NCBI GenBank assembly: GCA_002354655.1
Contig: DELY01000003.1
Coordinates: 1 to 64,000 of the forward strand
Direction: 5' to 3'
Source of the DNA: Pseudomonas sp. UBA2684
GTDB lineage: Bacteria > Pseudomonadota > Gammaproteobacteria > Pseudomonadales > Pseudomonadaceae
DNA: 64,000 nt
The notes under the pieces were generated by a model that worked only from the letters and a program-made list of their open reading frames with translations, searched no databases and was not told the DNA's origin. A program made the translations under genes and the position numbers. Positions 62,984 through 64,000 of this stretch are shown here, one piece after another (position 1 is the first letter of the stretch; the number at the start of each line of letters is the position of its first letter).

Positions 62984-64000
62984 CTATCGGCGCAGCACCA
63001 GATAGAGACCACCGGCGAGCATCGCCCAACTCGGCCAGGCCAGCAGGCTGAGAGCCAGTCCTTGGGTGGCGGCACCGCCGATCATTAAGGCGCCGAGCAA
63101 GCGTATCGGCCATTGCGGGCTGGCCCGCGGGGTGACGGGCGTGCCGATGGGCTGTTGGTTGAGGCGTTCCAGGGTGTCACGCGCCATCTGCGACAGGTGC
63201 GGCACCTGCTCGGCCTGTTGTTGCAGGTTGCGCAGCAGGTGCAATGGGCTGACCCGTTCGCGCATCCAGCGTTCGAGGAACGGCTGCGCGGTGCTCCACA
63301 GGTCGAGGTCCGGATACAGCTGACGGCCCAGGCCTTCGATATTCAGCAAGGTCTTTTGCAGCAGCACCAGCTGTGGCTGGATTTCCATATTGAAGCGGCG
63401 CGCGGTCTGGAACAGGCGCAGGAGTAACTGGCCGAAGGAAATATCCTTCAGCGGCTTCTCGAAAATCGGTTCGCAGACGGTGCGGATCGCCGCCTCGAAG
63501 TCATTGACCTTGGTCTCGGCCGGCACCCAGCCCGAGTCGATGTGCAGCTGCGCCACCCGGCGGTAGTCGCGCTTGAAGAAGGCGATCAGGTTGCGCGCCA
63601 GGTAGTCCTGATCCTCGGGGGTGAGGCTGCCGATGATGCCGCAGTCGATGGCAATGTACTGCGGGTTCCATGGCTGGCGGGTGCTGACGAAGATGTTGCC
63701 GGGGTGCATGTCGGCGTGGAAGAAGCTGTCGCGGAATACCTGGGTGAAGAAGATCTCCACGCCGCGTTCGGCGAGCAATTTCATGTCGGTGCGCTGGTCG
63801 GCGAGGGTCGCCAGATCGGTGACCTGGATGCCGTAGATACGCTCCATCACCAGCACCTTGGGTCGGCACCAATCCCAGTACACCTGCGGCACGTAGAGCA
63901 GCGGCGAGCCTTCGAAGTTGCGCTTGAGCTGGCTGGCGTTGGCCGCCTCGCGCAACAGGTCGAGCTCGTCGTAAATGGTTTTTTCGTAGTCGCTGACCAC
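62984..64000 (-). CDS. ubiB: Ubiquinone biosynthesis kinase-like protein UbiB, 5' end beyond the window
   Basis: The C-terminal 338 residues of a frame that runs off the right edge; the whole UbiB is usually about 530 residues. The catalytic-loop-like [14 protein letters not shown] and metal site [11 protein letters not shown] are present, and two C-terminal membrane helices end the protein ([34 protein letters not shown]). It is an atypical ADCK-family ATPase needed for coenzyme Q synthesis. The stop is at 62984; hisI starts 66 bp later. Confidence 0.95.
   Translation of the reverse strand: MVSDYEKTIYDELDLLREAANASQLKRNFEGSPLLYVPQVYWDWCRPKVLVMERIYGIQVTDLATLADQRTDMKLLAERGVEIFFTQVFRDSFFHADMHPGNIFVSTRQPWNPQYIAIDCGIIGSLTPEDQDYLARNLIAFFKRDYRRVAQLHIDSGWVPAETKVNDFEAAIRTVCEPIFEKPLKDISFGQLLLRLFQTARRFNMEIQPQLVLLQKTLLNIEGLGRQLYPDLDLWSTAQPFLERWMRERVSPLHLLRNLQQQAEQVPHLSQMARDTLERLNQQPIGTPVTPRASPQWPIRLLGALMIGGAATQGLALSLLAWPSWAMLAGGLYLVLRR

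Overview
The window is chromosomal DNA of a Pseudomonas species (Gammaproteobacteria). The GC-rich codon use, the gene families and above all the gene order point there: ABC transporter, yggX-mutY-asmA, hisBH-hisA-hisF, ctpA, envC, gpmI, grx-secB, trmL, ntrBC, glnA, thiI, typA, estA, fbp, pip-dtd, rsmE, tatABC, hisIE, ubiB. From memory this matches the P. aeruginosa PA5152-PA5065 region with some local differences; I could not run an alignment. Most of the window is conserved core genome.

Layout. 1-3717: accessory DNA ending at a tRNA-Thr gene. It holds a leftward operon-like set of small unknown genes with a metallophosphoesterase, a divergent XRE regulator over a tandem-repeat operator, and a small gene with an elaborate inverted-repeat leader. 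3718-8306: tRNA-Thr, a gap with two DnaA-box matches beside AT-rich DNA, a methyltransferase and a four-gene basic amino acid ABC transporter. 8577-12367: a compact island of about 3.7 kb inserted in tRNA-Phe, bounded by a perfect 33-bp direct repeat and carrying a tyrosine integrase, a serine recombinase and one AT-rich secreted protein gene. 12652-21042: yggX, mutY, asmA-like, an FAD oxidoreductase, a fatty acid hydroxylase-like membrane protein, a PanZ-like GNAT protein and an MFS transporter. 21183-24329: histidine genes. 24457-28802: two paralogous periplasmic binding proteins, ctpA and envC. 29010-33055: gpmI, rhodanese-like, grx, secB, trmL and a membrane-anchored protein. 33594-39260: nitrogen control genes ntrC-ntrB, two DUF4124 genes and glnA. 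39590-43539: thiI, typA and a YkgJ-type protein. 44030-48981: a DUF2339/DUF3999 pair. 49357-59882: a diguanylate cyclase, EstA, Fbp, small lipoproteins, lipocalin, pip-dtd, and an isomerase/SDR pair under a divergent HxlR regulator. 60033-64000: rsmE, tatCBA, hisE-hisI and the 3' part of ubiB, cut by the window end.

How the genes work together. Seven histidine biosynthesis genes lie in two clusters (hisB-hisH-hisA-hisF and hisI-hisE). The ntrBC operon and glnA both carry recognisable NtrC-type sites, so the nitrogen-control circuit is visible locally. CtpA and the LytM-degenerate EnvC suggest cell-wall remodelling; TatABC and SecB serve protein export.

Small non-coding repeats fill many gaps: REP-like palindromes and at least three MITE-like elements. 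Two MITEs sit tight against genes: one lies 7 bp upstream of the ykgJ-like start codon and another contributes the stop codon of an SDR gene. No CRISPR array, rRNA or clear defence system was seen. The least explained parts are the left accessory cluster, the structured leader at 3237-3357 and the tRNA-Phe island.
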